From Ferruginibacter sp. (GTDB lineage Bacteria; Bacteroidota; Bacteroidia; Chitinophagales; Chitinophagaceae): a DNA stretch of 34,002 nt. The notes beneath the pieces are model-generated. The model was not told the DNA's origin and ran no database searches. It worked only from the letters and a program-made list of their open reading frames with translations. The stretch lies in contig JANXXM010000057.1 of NCBI GenBank assembly GCA_025350645.1, forward strand, positions 1-34,002, read 5' to 3'. The position numbers and the translations under genes are program-made. Of this stretch, positions 13,382-22,987 are shown one piece after another (the first letter of the stretch is position 1; each line of letters begins with the position of its first letter).

Positions 13382-14359
13382 TTATTTGTTTAAAATTTCT
13401 ACTGCCTGTTTTGCAAAATAAGTTGCTATCAACGAAGCACCTGCACGTTTCATTGAAGTAAGCGTTTCTATAATAGCTTTATCTTCCTGCAACCACCCGT
13501 TTTGCGCCGCAGCTTTTATCATTGCATATTCGCCGCTTACCTGATAAATGCTTACAGGAACATGCACGATTGTTTTTAGTTTTTGTACAATATCCAGATA
13601 AGGTAAACCGGGTTTTACCATTACAATATCTGCTCCTTCTTCAATATCTGCAAGGGTTTCCCGAACTGCTTCATCGCTGTTTGCAAAATCCATTTGATAC
13701 GTTTTTTTATCGCCAAAACCCGGTGCACTATCCAGCGCATCTCTAAACGGACCATAAAAACAACTTGCATATTTTGCACTATAACTCATAATACCCGTTT
13801 CGGTAAAATTATTATCTTCCAGTGCTTTTCGTATACTGCCAATGCGGCCATCCATCATATCGCTGGGTGCAACAACATCTGCCCCTGCGGCGGCATGGCT
13901 TACACTCATTGCAGCTAAAACTTCAACCGTTGCGTCATTTACGATTTTATTATTTTCTACAATACCATCATGCCCAAAAGTTGAAAAAGGATCGAGTGCA
14001 ACGTCCGTCATAACACATATTTCCGGCACGGCATTTTTTATTGCTCTAATGCTTCGCTGCATTAAACCATTAGGATTTAAAGCTTCTGTTCCTTTATTAT
14101 CTTTAAACTCTTCTTTGCATTTTATAAACAGTAAAACACTCTTTAAACCCAAGCTCCATAAGTGTTTTACTTCTTTTACGGTTTCATCTAAACTAAAGCG
14201 ATAATAGTCTGGCATAGAAGAAATTTCTACTTTAATACTATTTCCTTCTACGATAAAAAGAGGTAGAATAAAATCGTTTGGCGATAAAATTGTTTCTGCA
14301 ACCATGCTTCTTAATGCTGGCGATTGTCTTAAAATTCTATGACGTTTTTGTAAATACAT
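13382..14359 (-). CDS. hemB: Porphobilinogen synthase (ALA dehydratase)
   Basis: 325-aa enzyme that condenses two 5-aminolevulinate molecules to porphobilinogen. The Schiff-base lysines are Lys196 (SYSAKYASCFYGPFRDA) and Lys249 (IVMVKPGLPYLD). The metal region reads DVALDPFSTFGHDGI (119-133), without the three-cysteine zinc site of animal and yeast enzymes, so it should be of the magnesium-type class. The N-terminal region contains an RLRR-like segment (HRILRQSPALRSMV). It is complete and sits 25 bp downstream of hemF. Confidence 0.96.
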   Translation of the reverse strand: MYLQKRHRILRQSPALRSMVAETILSPNDFILPLFIVEGNSIKVEISSMPDYYRFSLDETVKEVKHLWSLGLKSVLLFIKCKEEFKDNKGTEALNPNGLMQRSIRAIKNAVPEICVMTDVALDPFSTFGHDGIVENNKIVNDATVEVLAAMSVSHAAAGADVVAPSDMMDGRIGSIRKALEDNNFTETGIMSYSAKYASCFYGPFRDALDSAPGFGDKKTYQMDFANSDEAVRETLADIEEGADIVMVKPGLPYLDIVQKLKTIVHVPVSIYQVSGEYAMIKAAAQNGWLQEDKAIIETLTSMKRAGASLIATYFAKQAVEILNK

Positions 14360-14384
14360 TTTTAGGATTTTAATTATTAAATTT

Positions 14385-15323
14385 TTAAACCCACTCTCTT
14401 GGTGATTGTAAAACCTGCTCTAATTTTTCTTCTTCGCTTCCTGCAGCAGGATGATGATCATAGTTGAAACGTACAGTGGGCGGGAGGCTCATTAAAATGC
14501 TTTCTGTTCTTCCGTTGGTATGCAAGCCAAATAATGTTCCCCTATCGTGTACAAGATTAAACTCTACGTAACGGCCACGGCGAATTTCCTGCCAGTGTTT
14601 TTGTTCATTTGTAAATGCTGTTTCTTTTCTTTTTTCAACAATAGGAATGTATGCTTTTAAAAATGAGTTACCGCATGCATCTGCAAAATTCAACCAAAAT
14701 GTTTTGTCTTTTTTTTCATCTCCTCTTTGATAATCATAAAAAATGCCGCCCACTCCACGGCTTTCATTATTGCGGTGCTTGTTTACAAAATACTCATCGC
14801 AGTGCTTTTTAAATGCAGGATAAAGTGTTATATCAAAAGCATCGCAGGCGTTTTTATGTATGCCATGAAAATGTTTTATATCCTCTTCAAAAAGATAACA
14901 AGGTGTAAGATCTGTGCCGCCTCCAAACCAGCTATCAATGATATTTTTATGACCATCGTAAACCTCAAAATAGCGATAATTAAAGTGTACAGTTGGTACA
15001 AAAGGATTACCGGGATGCAGTACAGCACTTATTCCGCAGGCAAACCACTCCTGCCCTTCAATATTTAATTGTTTACGCATGTTATCTGTAACCTCCCCGT
15101 AAACAATACTCGTATTTATACCGCCCTTCTCAAAAACATTTCCGTTTTCTATTACACGGGTAATACCACCGCCGCCTTCTCCCCTCTCCCATTTATCTTC
15201 GCTAAAAATAGCTTTATCATCAGTAGCTTCAATTGCTTTGCAAATATTATTTTGCAGGCTGTGTATGAAATCAATGAATTGTTCTTTTATCGATATCGCA
15301 TTTTCCATGATGAAAACATTCAT
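14385..15323 (-). CDS. hemF: Oxygen-dependent coproporphyrinogen III oxidase
   Basis: 312-aa aerobic oxidase that decarboxylates two propionates of coproporphyrinogen III. Family motifs are all present: WERGEGGGG then VFEKGGIN (45-70), VHFNYRYFEV (112-121), WFGGGTDLTPCY (132-143), RGVGGIFYDY and RRGRYVEFNLVHDRGTLFG near the C terminus. The ATG immediately follows the hemE stop codon; an internal ATG six codons in (ENAISIKEQ) is an alternative start nearer the usual N terminus. Its presence means this step of heme synthesis needs oxygen; no hemN is in the window. Confidence 0.96.
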   Translation of the reverse strand: MNVFIMENAISIKEQFIDFIHSLQNNICKAIEATDDKAIFSEDKWERGEGGGGITRVIENGNVFEKGGINTSIVYGEVTDNMRKQLNIEGQEWFACGISAVLHPGNPFVPTVHFNYRYFEVYDGHKNIIDSWFGGGTDLTPCYLFEEDIKHFHGIHKNACDAFDITLYPAFKKHCDEYFVNKHRNNESRGVGGIFYDYQRGDEKKDKTFWLNFADACGNSFLKAYIPIVEKRKETAFTNEQKHWQEIRRGRYVEFNLVHDRGTLFGLHTNGRTESILMSLPPTVRFNYDHHPAAGSEEEKLEQVLQSPREWV

Positions 15324-16400
15324 TTAATTTTTTGCACCGTATTCTTTAACTGCATCTACAAAAGCTTTTGCATTATCTACAGGAATGAGTGGCGTTATAC
15401 CATGACCAAGATTTACAATATATTTATCAATCCCAAAATCATCAATCATTTTATTTACTTCTTTTTTAATTTCTGCCGGTGATAACATTAGCTTTGCAGG
15501 ATCAAAATTACCTTGCAAAGTAGTATTTGCACCAACTAATTTTCTTGCAAGAGCAGGTTTTATACACCAATCAACCCCAATGCCAGCGCCTGTTGCAGCC
15601 ATATCTTCCAAGGCATACCAGCTTCCTTTTGCAAATACAATTACAGGGCAATGTGGTTTTACTGCTTCAACAATTTGTTTAATGTATGGCATTGCAAAAA
15701 TTTCAAAATCTGCCGGGCTAAGTAAACCGCTCCAGCTATCAAAAAGCTGTACAACATCTGCACCGGCTTTTGCCTGCGCTATTAAATATTGAATAGTTGT
15801 GTCTGTTATCATCTGCATCAATTGATGTGCAGCTTCCGGCTGGGTAAAACAAAATGATTTTGCTTCATCAAATGTTTTGCTTCCTTTACCCTGCACCATG
15901 TAGCAAAGCAGTGTGAAAGGTGCGCCTGCAAAGCCTATAAGCGGTACCCGGCCATTAAGCGTTTGTTTGGTAAGTTTAATAGCATCCATCACATAATGCA
16001 GTTTGTCGCTTACATCCGGCACAGTAATTCTGCTAAAATCTTCAATACTTTTTATAGGCATTGGTAACGACGGTCCTTTGCCTTCTTCCATTAAAACTTC
16101 TAACCCCATAGCCTGCGGTACAACCAAAATATCGGAGAATAAAATAGCTGCATCCACCCCCACAATATCTACAGGTTGTATAGTTATTTCGCATACCAGT
16201 TCCGGCGTTTGGCAACGGGTAAAAAAATCATATTTTCTGCGCAGCACCATATATTCCGGAAGATAACGGCCCGCCTGCCGCATCATCCATACAGGCGGCC
16301 TGCTAAGGGTATCACCACGCAGCGCTCTTAAAAGTAAATCATTTTTTAATACTGTATTTGTATTTGCAGCGGTATTATTACTGTCTGTTATTATTGACAT
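15324..16400 (-). CDS. hemE: Uroporphyrinogen decarboxylase
   Basis: 358-aa cytosolic enzyme that removes four carboxylates from uroporphyrinogen III to give coproporphyrinogen III. The signature [17 protein letters not shown] (34-50) holds the substrate-binding arginines. Also visible are [36 protein letters not shown] and the C-terminal [14 protein letters not shown]. It lies 3 bp after hemD and its stop codon abuts the hemF start, so it is tightly embedded in the operon. The first ~18 residues are a Thr/Asn-rich non-conserved extension. Confidence 0.96.
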   Translation of the reverse strand: MSIITDSNNTAANTNTVLKNDLLLRALRGDTLSRPPVWMMRQAGRYLPEYMVLRRKYDFFTRCQTPELVCEITIQPVDIVGVDAAILFSDILVVPQAMGLEVLMEEGKGPSLPMPIKSIEDFSRITVPDVSDKLHYVMDAIKLTKQTLNGRVPLIGFAGAPFTLLCYMVQGKGSKTFDEAKSFCFTQPEAAHQLMQMITDTTIQYLIAQAKAGADVVQLFDSWSGLLSPADFEIFAMPYIKQIVEAVKPHCPVIVFAKGSWYALEDMAATGAGIGVDWCIKPALARKLVGANTTLQGNFDPAKLMLSPAEIKKEVNKMIDDFGIDKYIVNLGHGITPLIPVDNAKAFVDAVKEYGAKN

Positions 16401-16403
16401 TAT

Positions 16404-17105
16404 TTATTTTTTAAAGTATTTAATTGCAGCTGTTGCTACTGCTTTTTGTGATGGTTTATGTGCTGTTATTATTATTTGATTTTGTGTAAATCCTTTTAAT
16501 TCGTTTGCCGTTGTTTGACCAATACAAAAAAAAATTATTTTACCTACTAGTTCATTAACTGAAAAAAAACTTTTTACCGCACTTGGGCTAAAAAATAAAA
16601 TAGCATCGTAATTATTTTCAATTTTTTTGGGTGTAAGTATAGTTTCATACACAACTGTTTCTTTTACTGTAATTAAATTTTCTCTAAGCCGCTGTAACAG
16701 CTCATTTCGTTTTATATTGCCACAAAAAAAAGATACATTAAAAATGCTGTAGTTGTTCACCATTTTTTGTGCCAGTGCGGCTGCATTATCTGCTGTTGCG
16801 GTTATTGTGATATTTTTTAATTTTTCCACAACTTTTTTTGTAGCACCATTTAAGCAGTACACTCTTTTTGCTTCGGGTAAAAGCTTTGCATGCTTGCTAT
16901 TTTTTTTATACGCTTTCACTGCATTTTTGCTGGTAAAAATAATATGTTGATCTGCGCAGGAGATGGCTTCCGCAATAATTTCATTTACGAGCGGTACAAT
17001 GCGGATAAAATTTTTATCTGTTACATTAAAACCTTCATCAGCTAAAAGATTTTTCGTTCTCTTTAACAGCGAAGCAGTAGATAATATGGAGATATTTTTT
17101 TTCAG
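16404..17105 (-). CDS. hemD: Uroporphyrinogen-III synthase, apparent CTG start
   Basis: 233-aa reading frame between hemC and hemE. HemD closes hydroxymethylbilane with ring-D inversion. The fold is poorly conserved but readable: RTKNLLADEGFNV, IRIVPLVNEI, HIIFTSKNAV (first domain), then the linker and second domain with YDAILFFSPSAVKSFF and FFCIGQTTANELK. The first conventional start is a GTG at 16919, which would cut off 62 residues including conserved IIFTSKNAV. No ATG, GTG or TTG exists upstream in frame; a stop lies 15 bases before a CTG at 17105-17103. That CTG overlaps the hemC stop as CTGA, the position where an ATGA overlap is usual. An ATT at 17114 is the other option. Function by position and motifs is solid, start uncertain. 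Confidence 0.85.
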   Translation of the reverse strand: MKKNISILSTASLLKRTKNLLADEGFNVTDKNFIRIVPLVNEIIAEAISCADQHIIFTSKNAVKAYKKNSKHAKLLPEAKRVYCLNGATKKVVEKLKNITITATADNAAALAQKMVNNYSIFNVSFFCGNIKRNELLQRLRENLITVKETVVYETILTPKKIENNYDAILFFSPSAVKSFFSVNELVGKIIFFCIGQTTANELKGFTQNQIIITAHKPSQKAVATAAIKYFKK

Positions 17106-18049
17106 CGATGTAATATTTTATCTGCTCCTTTTTGTACAATTTCGGTAGCTGCCTTTTGTGCAAGCAAACCCACATTATTTTTATTACCAGTTACTGTGCA
17201 GGTAATTTTTTGTATTCCATCCGGCGATGTTACATCGCAATTCATTGTAAGTTCATCTCCTGTAATGCTTGCCAGTGCTGCAATTGGCGTTGCACATCCG
17301 CCCAGCAAATACCGAAGAAAATCTCTTTCTGCCTGCGTGCAAAGGGCTGTATCATTATCGTTTAATGCTGCACAGGCATTAATCATTTGCATATCATCCT
17401 GCCTGCAAATTATAGCCATTGCTCCCTGTGCAGGTGCTGGCACCATCCATTGCAGGCGTATTTGCGGCCCCGTTTCTTTTTCTGTAAGTTGAAGCCTTTG
17501 CAGCCCTGCAGCAGCAAAAATAGCTCCGTGCCATTGCGATGATTTTAATTTTTGAATGCGGGAAATTACATTGCCCCTAATATTATCAACCGCTGTATAA
17601 GGAAAATGATGCAGCCACTGTGCTTTACGGCGTATACTGCTTGTTGCAATATTTAAAAAAATTTTTTGTGCTGCTGTTTTATTTTGTACATGCAATATTT
17701 CCTGCTGTAAAAATGCGTTTCTGCAAACCATTACATCCGCAGGATCATCCCGTTTTAAAACTGCAGCCACTTTTAATCCTTCAGCAAGTTTTGTAGGAAC
17801 ATCTTTATAGGAATGAACTGCAATATCAATGCGGTTATCCAATAATGCTATATCTAATGCTTTTGTAAAAATACCCTGTACACCTACCTCATAAAGCGGA
17901 GTCGTCAAGTTTATATCGCCTTCGCTTTTAATAAAAATTAATTGATTTGCTAAGCCGTTATCCTGTAAAAGACCAGCTATTTTTTCTGCCTGCCATGTTG
18001 CAAGTTTGCTTTCTCTTGTTCCTATTCTAATATTCATATCATCACTCAT
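17102..18049 (-). CDS. hemC: Porphobilinogen deaminase (hydroxymethylbilane synthase)
   Basis: 315-aa enzyme that polymerises four porphobilinogens. Conserved marks: IRIGTRESKLATWQA at the N terminus, HSYKDVPT with the catalytic Asp at 83, SSIRRKAQ (137-144), VDNIRGNV (154-161), PAPAQGA and the dipyrromethane cofactor cysteine Cys252 in LLGGCATPIAAL. The start codon overlaps the hemA stop as ATGA, and its own stop overlaps the presumed hemD start, so hemA, hemC and hemD are probably translationally coupled. Confidence 0.96.
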   Translation of the reverse strand: MSDDMNIRIGTRESKLATWQAEKIAGLLQDNGLANQLIFIKSEGDINLTTPLYEVGVQGIFTKALDIALLDNRIDIAVHSYKDVPTKLAEGLKVAAVLKRDDPADVMVCRNAFLQQEILHVQNKTAAQKIFLNIATSSIRRKAQWLHHFPYTAVDNIRGNVISRIQKLKSSQWHGAIFAAAGLQRLQLTEKETGPQIRLQWMVPAPAQGAMAIICRQDDMQMINACAALNDNDTALCTQAERDFLRYLLGGCATPIAALASITGDELTMNCDVTSPDGIQKITCTVTGNKNNVGLLAQKAATEIVQKGADKILHR

Positions 18050-19284
18050 TGCAAGGCAAGATAATCATTAATGGAATTAATGAAACGGCAGCCCTTATCA
18101 TTATTAGTACGCAAACCAACGGCTAATTTGTTTATAGCTTTTTGTGCTTTATCGAAATCAGGAATCTCAGAAATACCGCTCATTTCGCAACCAACTGGTA
18201 TAAACATTTTCAATTCACTTAATTTAAATTTCCACTCGTTTAAATGAGCAGAAATATGATAATTATTAAGCCATTCAGTAAACTTATGTTGATTTTCTTC
18301 AATGATAAACATTGCAGCAGGCAACGCTGCTTTACGGGTGTTTATTGTGCTGTTCAAAAAATTGCGAGATAAATAATCAATATCTGCAAGTTGAATATTA
18401 TCCATTTCAGCCAATGCAGGGTCTGCATTGAGTGGAACGGAAAGATCTAAAATAATTTTACTTTCCTGTACCGTAAAATAATTTTTTTGTATTGTATATT
18501 CATCTGCATTTGTGCATACAATAATTACATCATGGCTCTTTACCAAGGCGGGTAAATTTTCATACTTGTCAAATTGTACAGCTGCTGCTTCGGCAAAAAC
18601 TTTAGCAACTTCATTGGTTCTGTTAATTATTGTAACTTCTTTGCAAGGGATATACACATGCAGGTTTTTACAAACATTGCGTCCGAATTTGCCTGCGCCT
18701 ATTACCAATATTTTTTTATTTGAAACATCCTTTTGTTTTTGTAAATATTCTATTGCCGCATAAGAAACTGAAACTGTACCAGAACTTAATTTTGTATTTG
18801 TTTTAATTTTTTTTGAAGCCTGAATAACAAAACCCAGCATACGGTTCATTATGGGCCCTATCAAACCATAAGAAAGAGAGAGATTTACCGCAGCTTTTAG
18901 TTGTCCCAGAATTTCGTAATCTCCCAAAATCTGAGAGTCGATACCAGCAGCAACTTTATTTAAATGACTAAGCGCATCACTGCCATTTTTTTTGTAACAG
19001 CATTTTGTTAACTGCTCGTTTGTACCTGCACACACAGATAAAAGAATAGTTGCAAGTACATCAAAGTTATCTGCAAAAGCATAAACTTCGGTTCTGTTAC
19101 ATGTACTCAAAACAAAAATACTTACAATATTTTTTTCTTTTGCTGTAGTTGCAATATGCGCAAACTGATCTTTATTAATAGAAAATAATCCACGTACATC
19201 CGCCCCGGCATTATGATGATTTATGCCAATAATGTGTAGGCGGCTTAATATATGTGCAGATAAAGTGAGATTGCTGTGAATCAT
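18046..19284 (-). CDS. hemA: Glutamyl-tRNA reductase
   Basis: 412-aa NADPH enzyme that reduces glutamyl-tRNA(Glu) to glutamate-1-semialdehyde, the committed step of the C5 pathway. The catalytic Cys62 lies in LSTCNRTEVY. IGINHHNAG is close to the start, GIDSQILGDYEILGQLK at 114-130, and the NADPH Rossmann motif GAGKFG at 196-201. The C-terminal dimerisation part is shortened and diverged compared with typical proteins, but length is near normal. It is the first gene of the heme operon, with 152 bp to the divergent hemH. A TACTTTTG resembling the Bacteroidota -7 box ends only 8 bases before the ATG; no matching -33 box is seen. Confidence 0.95.
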   Translation of the reverse strand: MIHSNLTLSAHILSRLHIIGINHHNAGADVRGLFSINKDQFAHIATTAKEKNIVSIFVLSTCNRTEVYAFADNFDVLATILLSVCAGTNEQLTKCCYKKNGSDALSHLNKVAAGIDSQILGDYEILGQLKAAVNLSLSYGLIGPIMNRMLGFVIQASKKIKTNTKLSSGTVSVSYAAIEYLQKQKDVSNKKILVIGAGKFGRNVCKNLHVYIPCKEVTIINRTNEVAKVFAEAAAVQFDKYENLPALVKSHDVIIVCTNADEYTIQKNYFTVQESKIILDLSVPLNADPALAEMDNIQLADIDYLSRNFLNSTINTRKAALPAAMFIIEENQHKFTEWLNNYHISAHLNEWKFKLSELKMFIPVGCEMSGISEIPDFDKAQKAINKLAVGLRTNNDKGCRFINSINDYLALQ

Positions 19285-19436
19285 ACCAAATGCAAAAGTA
19301 TTTCACAATGCTTCTATTATCGTCATGGTTTTGTAAGACTCTAAAAATTGAATTTTTTCTTTATGACATGCGGCTGACATATTTAATTATTTTCTTTGGA
19401 ATGGTTGTATGAAATTTGCATAAAATACAAATTTAA

Positions 19437-20477
19437 ATGTCGGATAAAGCAATTCTCTTAATGAATCTCGGTAGCCCGGATAGCCCAAAAACAAAAGATC
19501 TTAAGCCTTATCTTTCCCAATTTTTAATGGATGAAAGGGTGATAGATGTAAACAAATGGCTGCGTGCATTTTTAGTAAAGGGAATTATAGTTCCTTTTCG
19601 CTCCCCGCAAAGTGCTAAAAAATATAAAACAATTTGGACGGAAGAGGGATCACCACTGGTAGTTACAACAAAAAAATTGGCAGTTTTGGTGGGAGAAAAT
19701 ACCAGCATTCCCGTCTATTACAGCATGCGGTATGGTAATCCTGCTACAGAAAAAGTACTTCGTCAAATTCATATAGATCATCCCGATGTAAAGGAACTGA
19801 TAGCATTACCCCTTTACCCACACTATGCAATGAGCAGCTATGAAACAGCAGCAGTGCAGGTTACAGCGCTTCATACTGCAGCAAATTACCGATCTGCGTT
19901 AAAAATTGTATCCCCGTTTTATAATAATGATGATTATATAAATGCTTTAGCCGCCTCCATTAAACCTTATATTGAAAAACCATACGATCATATTTTATTT
20001 AGCTACCACGGCATACCAGAGCGGCATGTAAAAAAAACAGATTGTACACATACGCATTGCCTGCAGGTGGCGGATTGTTGCCAGGTAAGTTCTCCCGCTC
20101 ATGCATTTTGTTACCGTCATCAAATTATTACTACTACCAATCTTGTTGCAGAGAAATTAGGAATTGAAAAAGGTAAATATTCTTTTTCTTTTCAAAGCAG
20201 GTTGGGCAGAGATGCATGGTTAAAACCTTACACCGCAAAACTTTTGGGAGAGTTGCCCGCAAAAGGAATAAAAAAACTGGTAGTGGTTTGTCCAGCTTTT
20301 GTAAGCGATTGCCTGGAAACGCTGGAAGAAATGGGTGAAGAAGGTGATGAAATTTTTATGGAAGCCGGTGGCGAAAGTTTTACACTTGTGCCCTGTATGA
20401 ATACCAGCCAGCAATGGGTAGAGACTGTTGTAAAATTGTGCAATGAAATAAAGATAACGGATAGTATAGCTCTGTAA
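19437..20477 (+). CDS. hemH: Ferrochelatase
   Basis: 346-aa enzyme inserting Fe2+ into protoporphyrin IX, last step of heme synthesis. Motifs: LLMNLGSPDSP (7-17), YSMRYGNP (95-102), the active-site His191 in FSYHGIPERH, SFQSRLGRDAWLKPYT (251-266) and the catalytic Glu294 in FVSDCLETLEEM. A Cys-rich insertion (residues 203-215) lies after the His motif; such inserts occur in other Bacteroidota and I do not assign a cofactor. The gene is divergent from hemA and shares its 152-bp control region; hemJ follows after about 113 bp. Confidence 0.95.
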   Translation: MSDKAILLMNLGSPDSPKTKDLKPYLSQFLMDERVIDVNKWLRAFLVKGIIVPFRSPQSAKKYKTIWTEEGSPLVVTTKKLAVLVGENTSIPVYYSMRYGNPATEKVLRQIHIDHPDVKELIALPLYPHYAMSSYETAAVQVTALHTAANYRSALKIVSPFYNNDDYINALAASIKPYIEKPYDHILFSYHGIPERHVKKTDCTHTHCLQVADCCQVSSPAHAFCYRHQIITTTNLVAEKLGIEKGKYSFSFQSRLGRDAWLKPYTAKLLGELPAKGIKKLVVVCPAFVSDCLETLEEMGEEGDEIFMEAGGESFTLVPCMNTSQQWVETVVKLCNEIKITDSIAL

Positions 20478-20590
20478 TTTTACAGTAGTTGTATCTATAA
20501 CTTTCTTTTTTATTTATAAATAGTATTACCGAACAAACGATATTTACTCACCAAAAGAAAAATATTTATTTTACCCGGAACTTATTGTTG

Positions 20591-21112
20591 ATGTATTTAT
20601 ATTTAAAAGCACTTCATATCATTTTTATTGTAACGTGGTTTAGCGGCCTGTTTTATATTGTAAGGCTTTTTATTTATAATACTGAAGCAAATGATAAAGC
20701 CGAGCCGGAAAAAACTATTCTTAAAAATCAGTTTACTGTTATGATAAAACGCCTGTGGCTGGGCATTACGTGGCCGTCTGCCATTGTTACACTTGTGCTC
20801 GGCTCATGGTTACTTTTTTTATATCCGGCAATTACTACATGGCTTTGGATAAAAATTGGTTTCGTAATCTTTTTATATTTCTATCATTTTACACTGCACT
20901 TTATGTACAGGCAGCAGGCAAAAAATAAATTTGCATATACTTCTCAGCAACTGCGCTTGTGGAATGAAATGGCAACTGTATTTTTAATAAGTATTGTAAT
21001 GCTTGTGGTTGTAAAACAAAGCCTGAGTGTTGTTTGGGGACTTACAGGATTATTTTTATTTGTACTTTTATTACTCAGTGCAATTAAAATTTACAAACTC
21101 ATTAGAAAATAA
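20591..21112 (+). CDS. hemJ: Protoporphyrinogen IX oxidase, membrane HemJ type
   Basis: 173-aa integral membrane protein of the HemJ (UPF0093/CopD-like) family, which oxidises protoporphyrinogen IX in many bacteria lacking HemG and HemY. The N-terminal helix carries KALHIIFIVTWFSGLFYIVRLFIY with the conserved His. Further helices occur at about 50-75, 85-105 and 120-170, and an FHFTLHFMYRQ segment lies between them. Lys in VVKQSLS near the end fits the family's conserved Lys. I use the ATG at 20591; two TTG codons just upstream are in frame. Adjacent hemH strengthens the call: it fills the only missing step of the local pathway. Confidence 0.87.
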   Translation: MYLYLKALHIIFIVTWFSGLFYIVRLFIYNTEANDKAEPEKTILKNQFTVMIKRLWLGITWPSAIVTLVLGSWLLFLYPAITTWLWIKIGFVIFLYFYHFTLHFMYRQQAKNKFAYTSQQLRLWNEMATVFLISIVMLVVVKQSLSVVWGLTGLFLFVLLLLSAIKIYKLIRK

Positions 21113-21222
21113 ATTTCTTTTTCACCAGACCATATTCTCATTATTTACATTAATTTTTTGTAAATAAAAACCTTCTGCCTTTTATAGAAGAAAACGTAAT
21201 TTGCTGCACATAAAAATATACA

Positions 21223-22851
21223 ATGGATATTCAGTTTAATAAAAATGAAGATGAACAAAAACTTGCATGGGGTAAAGTAAAAAAGCAGTTGGAAAAAATA
21301 TATGAAGGCGGTGGTGCAAAAGCGGCTTCAAAACAAAAAGAAAAAAATAAATTGCTTGCACGGGAACGTATTGCTTATTTATGCGATGATGATAAACCCT
21401 TTATAGAAATTGGTGCATTTGCTGGTTTTGGTATGTATGAAGAATATGGTGGTTGCCCTGCAGGTGGCACCGTTAGCGGCATTGGCTATGTAAGCGGCAG
21501 GCAATGTGTAATCGTTGCAAACGATCAAACTGTGAAAGCTGGTGCTTGGTTTCCCATTACCGGAAAAAAGAATTTGCGCATGCAGGAAATTGCTATGGAA
21601 AATCATTTACCTGTAATTTATATTGTAGATAGTGCAGGTGTTTTTTTGCCCATGCAGGATGAAATTTTTCCTGATAAAGAACATTTTGGCAGAATATTTA
21701 GAAACAATGCGAAGATGAGTGCTATGGGAATTACACAAATTGCTGCGGTTACCGGTGCATGTGTGGCAGGCGGTGCGTACTTACCTATAATGAGCGATGA
21801 AACTTTGATGGTAGAAGGCGCAGGTTCTATATTTTTAGCAGGTCCTTATTTGGTAAAAGCGGCCATAGGTGAAGATGCAGATGCAGAAACACTTGGTGGT
21901 GCTGCTACACACAACGAACTTAGTGGCATTGCAGATTATAAATTTAAAACGGAGCAAGAATGTCTAGATAGGGTAAAAAGCATTATCAGTAAATTGGGGA
22001 AGCCCGCTAATGCAGGCTTTAACAGAATAGCTGCTGTTGCAGCATCAAAAAAAATAGATGAAATTTATGGGATACTTGCAGCGGATAATAGCAAACCATA
22101 CGATGTGCTGGAAGTTATAAAATGTATAGTTGATGCAAATAGTTTTGATGAATTTAAACAGGATTATGGCAGAACAATTGTGTGTGGTTATGCCAGAGTA
22201 GATGGATGGGCTGTAGGTATTGTTGCCAACCAGCGCCTTGTTTTAAAAAATAAAAAAGGTGAAATGCAACTCGGTGGTGTAATTTATAATGACAGTGCAG
22301 ATAAGGCTGCCCGTTTTATTATGAATTGTAATCAGAAAAAAATACCACTGGTCTTTTTACAAGATGTTACCGGCTTTATGGTAGGCAGCCGCAGCGAACA
22401 TAGTGGTATCATAAAAGATGGTGCAAAACTAGTAAATGCAGTTGCTAATTCTGTAGTACCAAAAATTACTATTATTACCGGAAACTCCTATGGGGCGGGC
22501 AATTATGCCATGTGTGGTAAAGCGTATGATCCCCGTTTTATTTATGCCTGGCCGGGTGCAAAAATTGCAGTAATGGGCGGTGAGCAGGCTGCAAAAACTA
22601 TGTTGCAAATACAGGTAGGTGCCATGAAAACAAAAGGACAGGAAGTAACTGCAGAAGAAGAAAAAATAATTTTAGATAAAATAACGGATAAATATTTATC
22701 GCAAACAAAGGCACAATATGCAGCAGCCCGGTTGTGGGTAGATGCTATAATTGACCCTGCGGAAACAAGAAAAGTTATAAGTGAAGGAATTGCGGCGGCA
22801 GATCATAACCCTGATATTGCGGAGTTTAAAGTGGGAGTTTTTCAAGTGTGA
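21223..22851 (+). CDS. Acyl-CoA carboxylase beta subunit (MCC/PCC type carboxyltransferase)
   Basis: 542-aa biotin-dependent carboxyltransferase subunit of the methylcrotonyl/propionyl-CoA carboxylase family. The two crotonase-like halves are visible: the first with GGTVSGIGYVSGRQCVIVANDQTVKAG, YIVDSAGVFLPMQ and CVAGGAYLPIMSDE, the second with VFLQDVTGFMVG, KITIITGNSYGAGNYAM and KIAVMGGEQAAKTM. The order of motifs (GSIFLAGPYLVKAAIGED, TLGGAATHNELSGIADY) fits methylcrotonyl-CoA carboxylase-like beta chains best, so leucine breakdown is the likeliest pathway. No alpha (biotin carboxylase/BCCP) gene is in the window, so the substrate remains open. Confidence 0.88.
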   Translation: MDIQFNKNEDEQKLAWGKVKKQLEKIYEGGGAKAASKQKEKNKLLARERIAYLCDDDKPFIEIGAFAGFGMYEEYGGCPAGGTVSGIGYVSGRQCVIVANDQTVKAGAWFPITGKKNLRMQEIAMENHLPVIYIVDSAGVFLPMQDEIFPDKEHFGRIFRNNAKMSAMGITQIAAVTGACVAGGAYLPIMSDETLMVEGAGSIFLAGPYLVKAAIGEDADAETLGGAATHNELSGIADYKFKTEQECLDRVKSIISKLGKPANAGFNRIAAVAASKKIDEIYGILAADNSKPYDVLEVIKCIVDANSFDEFKQDYGRTIVCGYARVDGWAVGIVANQRLVLKNKKGEMQLGGVIYNDSADKAARFIMNCNQKKIPLVFLQDVTGFMVGSRSEHSGIIKDGAKLVNAVANSVVPKITIITGNSYGAGNYAMCGKAYDPRFIYAWPGAKIAVMGGEQAAKTMLQIQVGAMKTKGQEVTAEEEKIILDKITDKYLSQTKAQYAAARLWVDAIIDPAETRKVISEGIAAADHNPDIAEFKVGVFQV

Positions 22852-22987
22852 AGCAATAAGCAGTTATCAGTTGGAAAAACTGTCCTGCATTTTGTAGACA
22901 GTTGAAAAAGTTGTTCAAAATATATAGAAAGACAAACAATTTATTTTCATACTTTTCGTAATTTTTATCTTTAATAGAAATAAAAAA

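Noticed and set aside
19293..19300. TACTTTTG as the hemA promoter -7 box
   Set aside because: It matches TAnnTTTG but has no partner -33 box and would leave almost no leader before the ATG.
22878..22903. AACTGTC/GACAGTT hairpin after the carboxylase gene
   Set aside because: 7-bp stem without a following T run; not convincing as a terminator.
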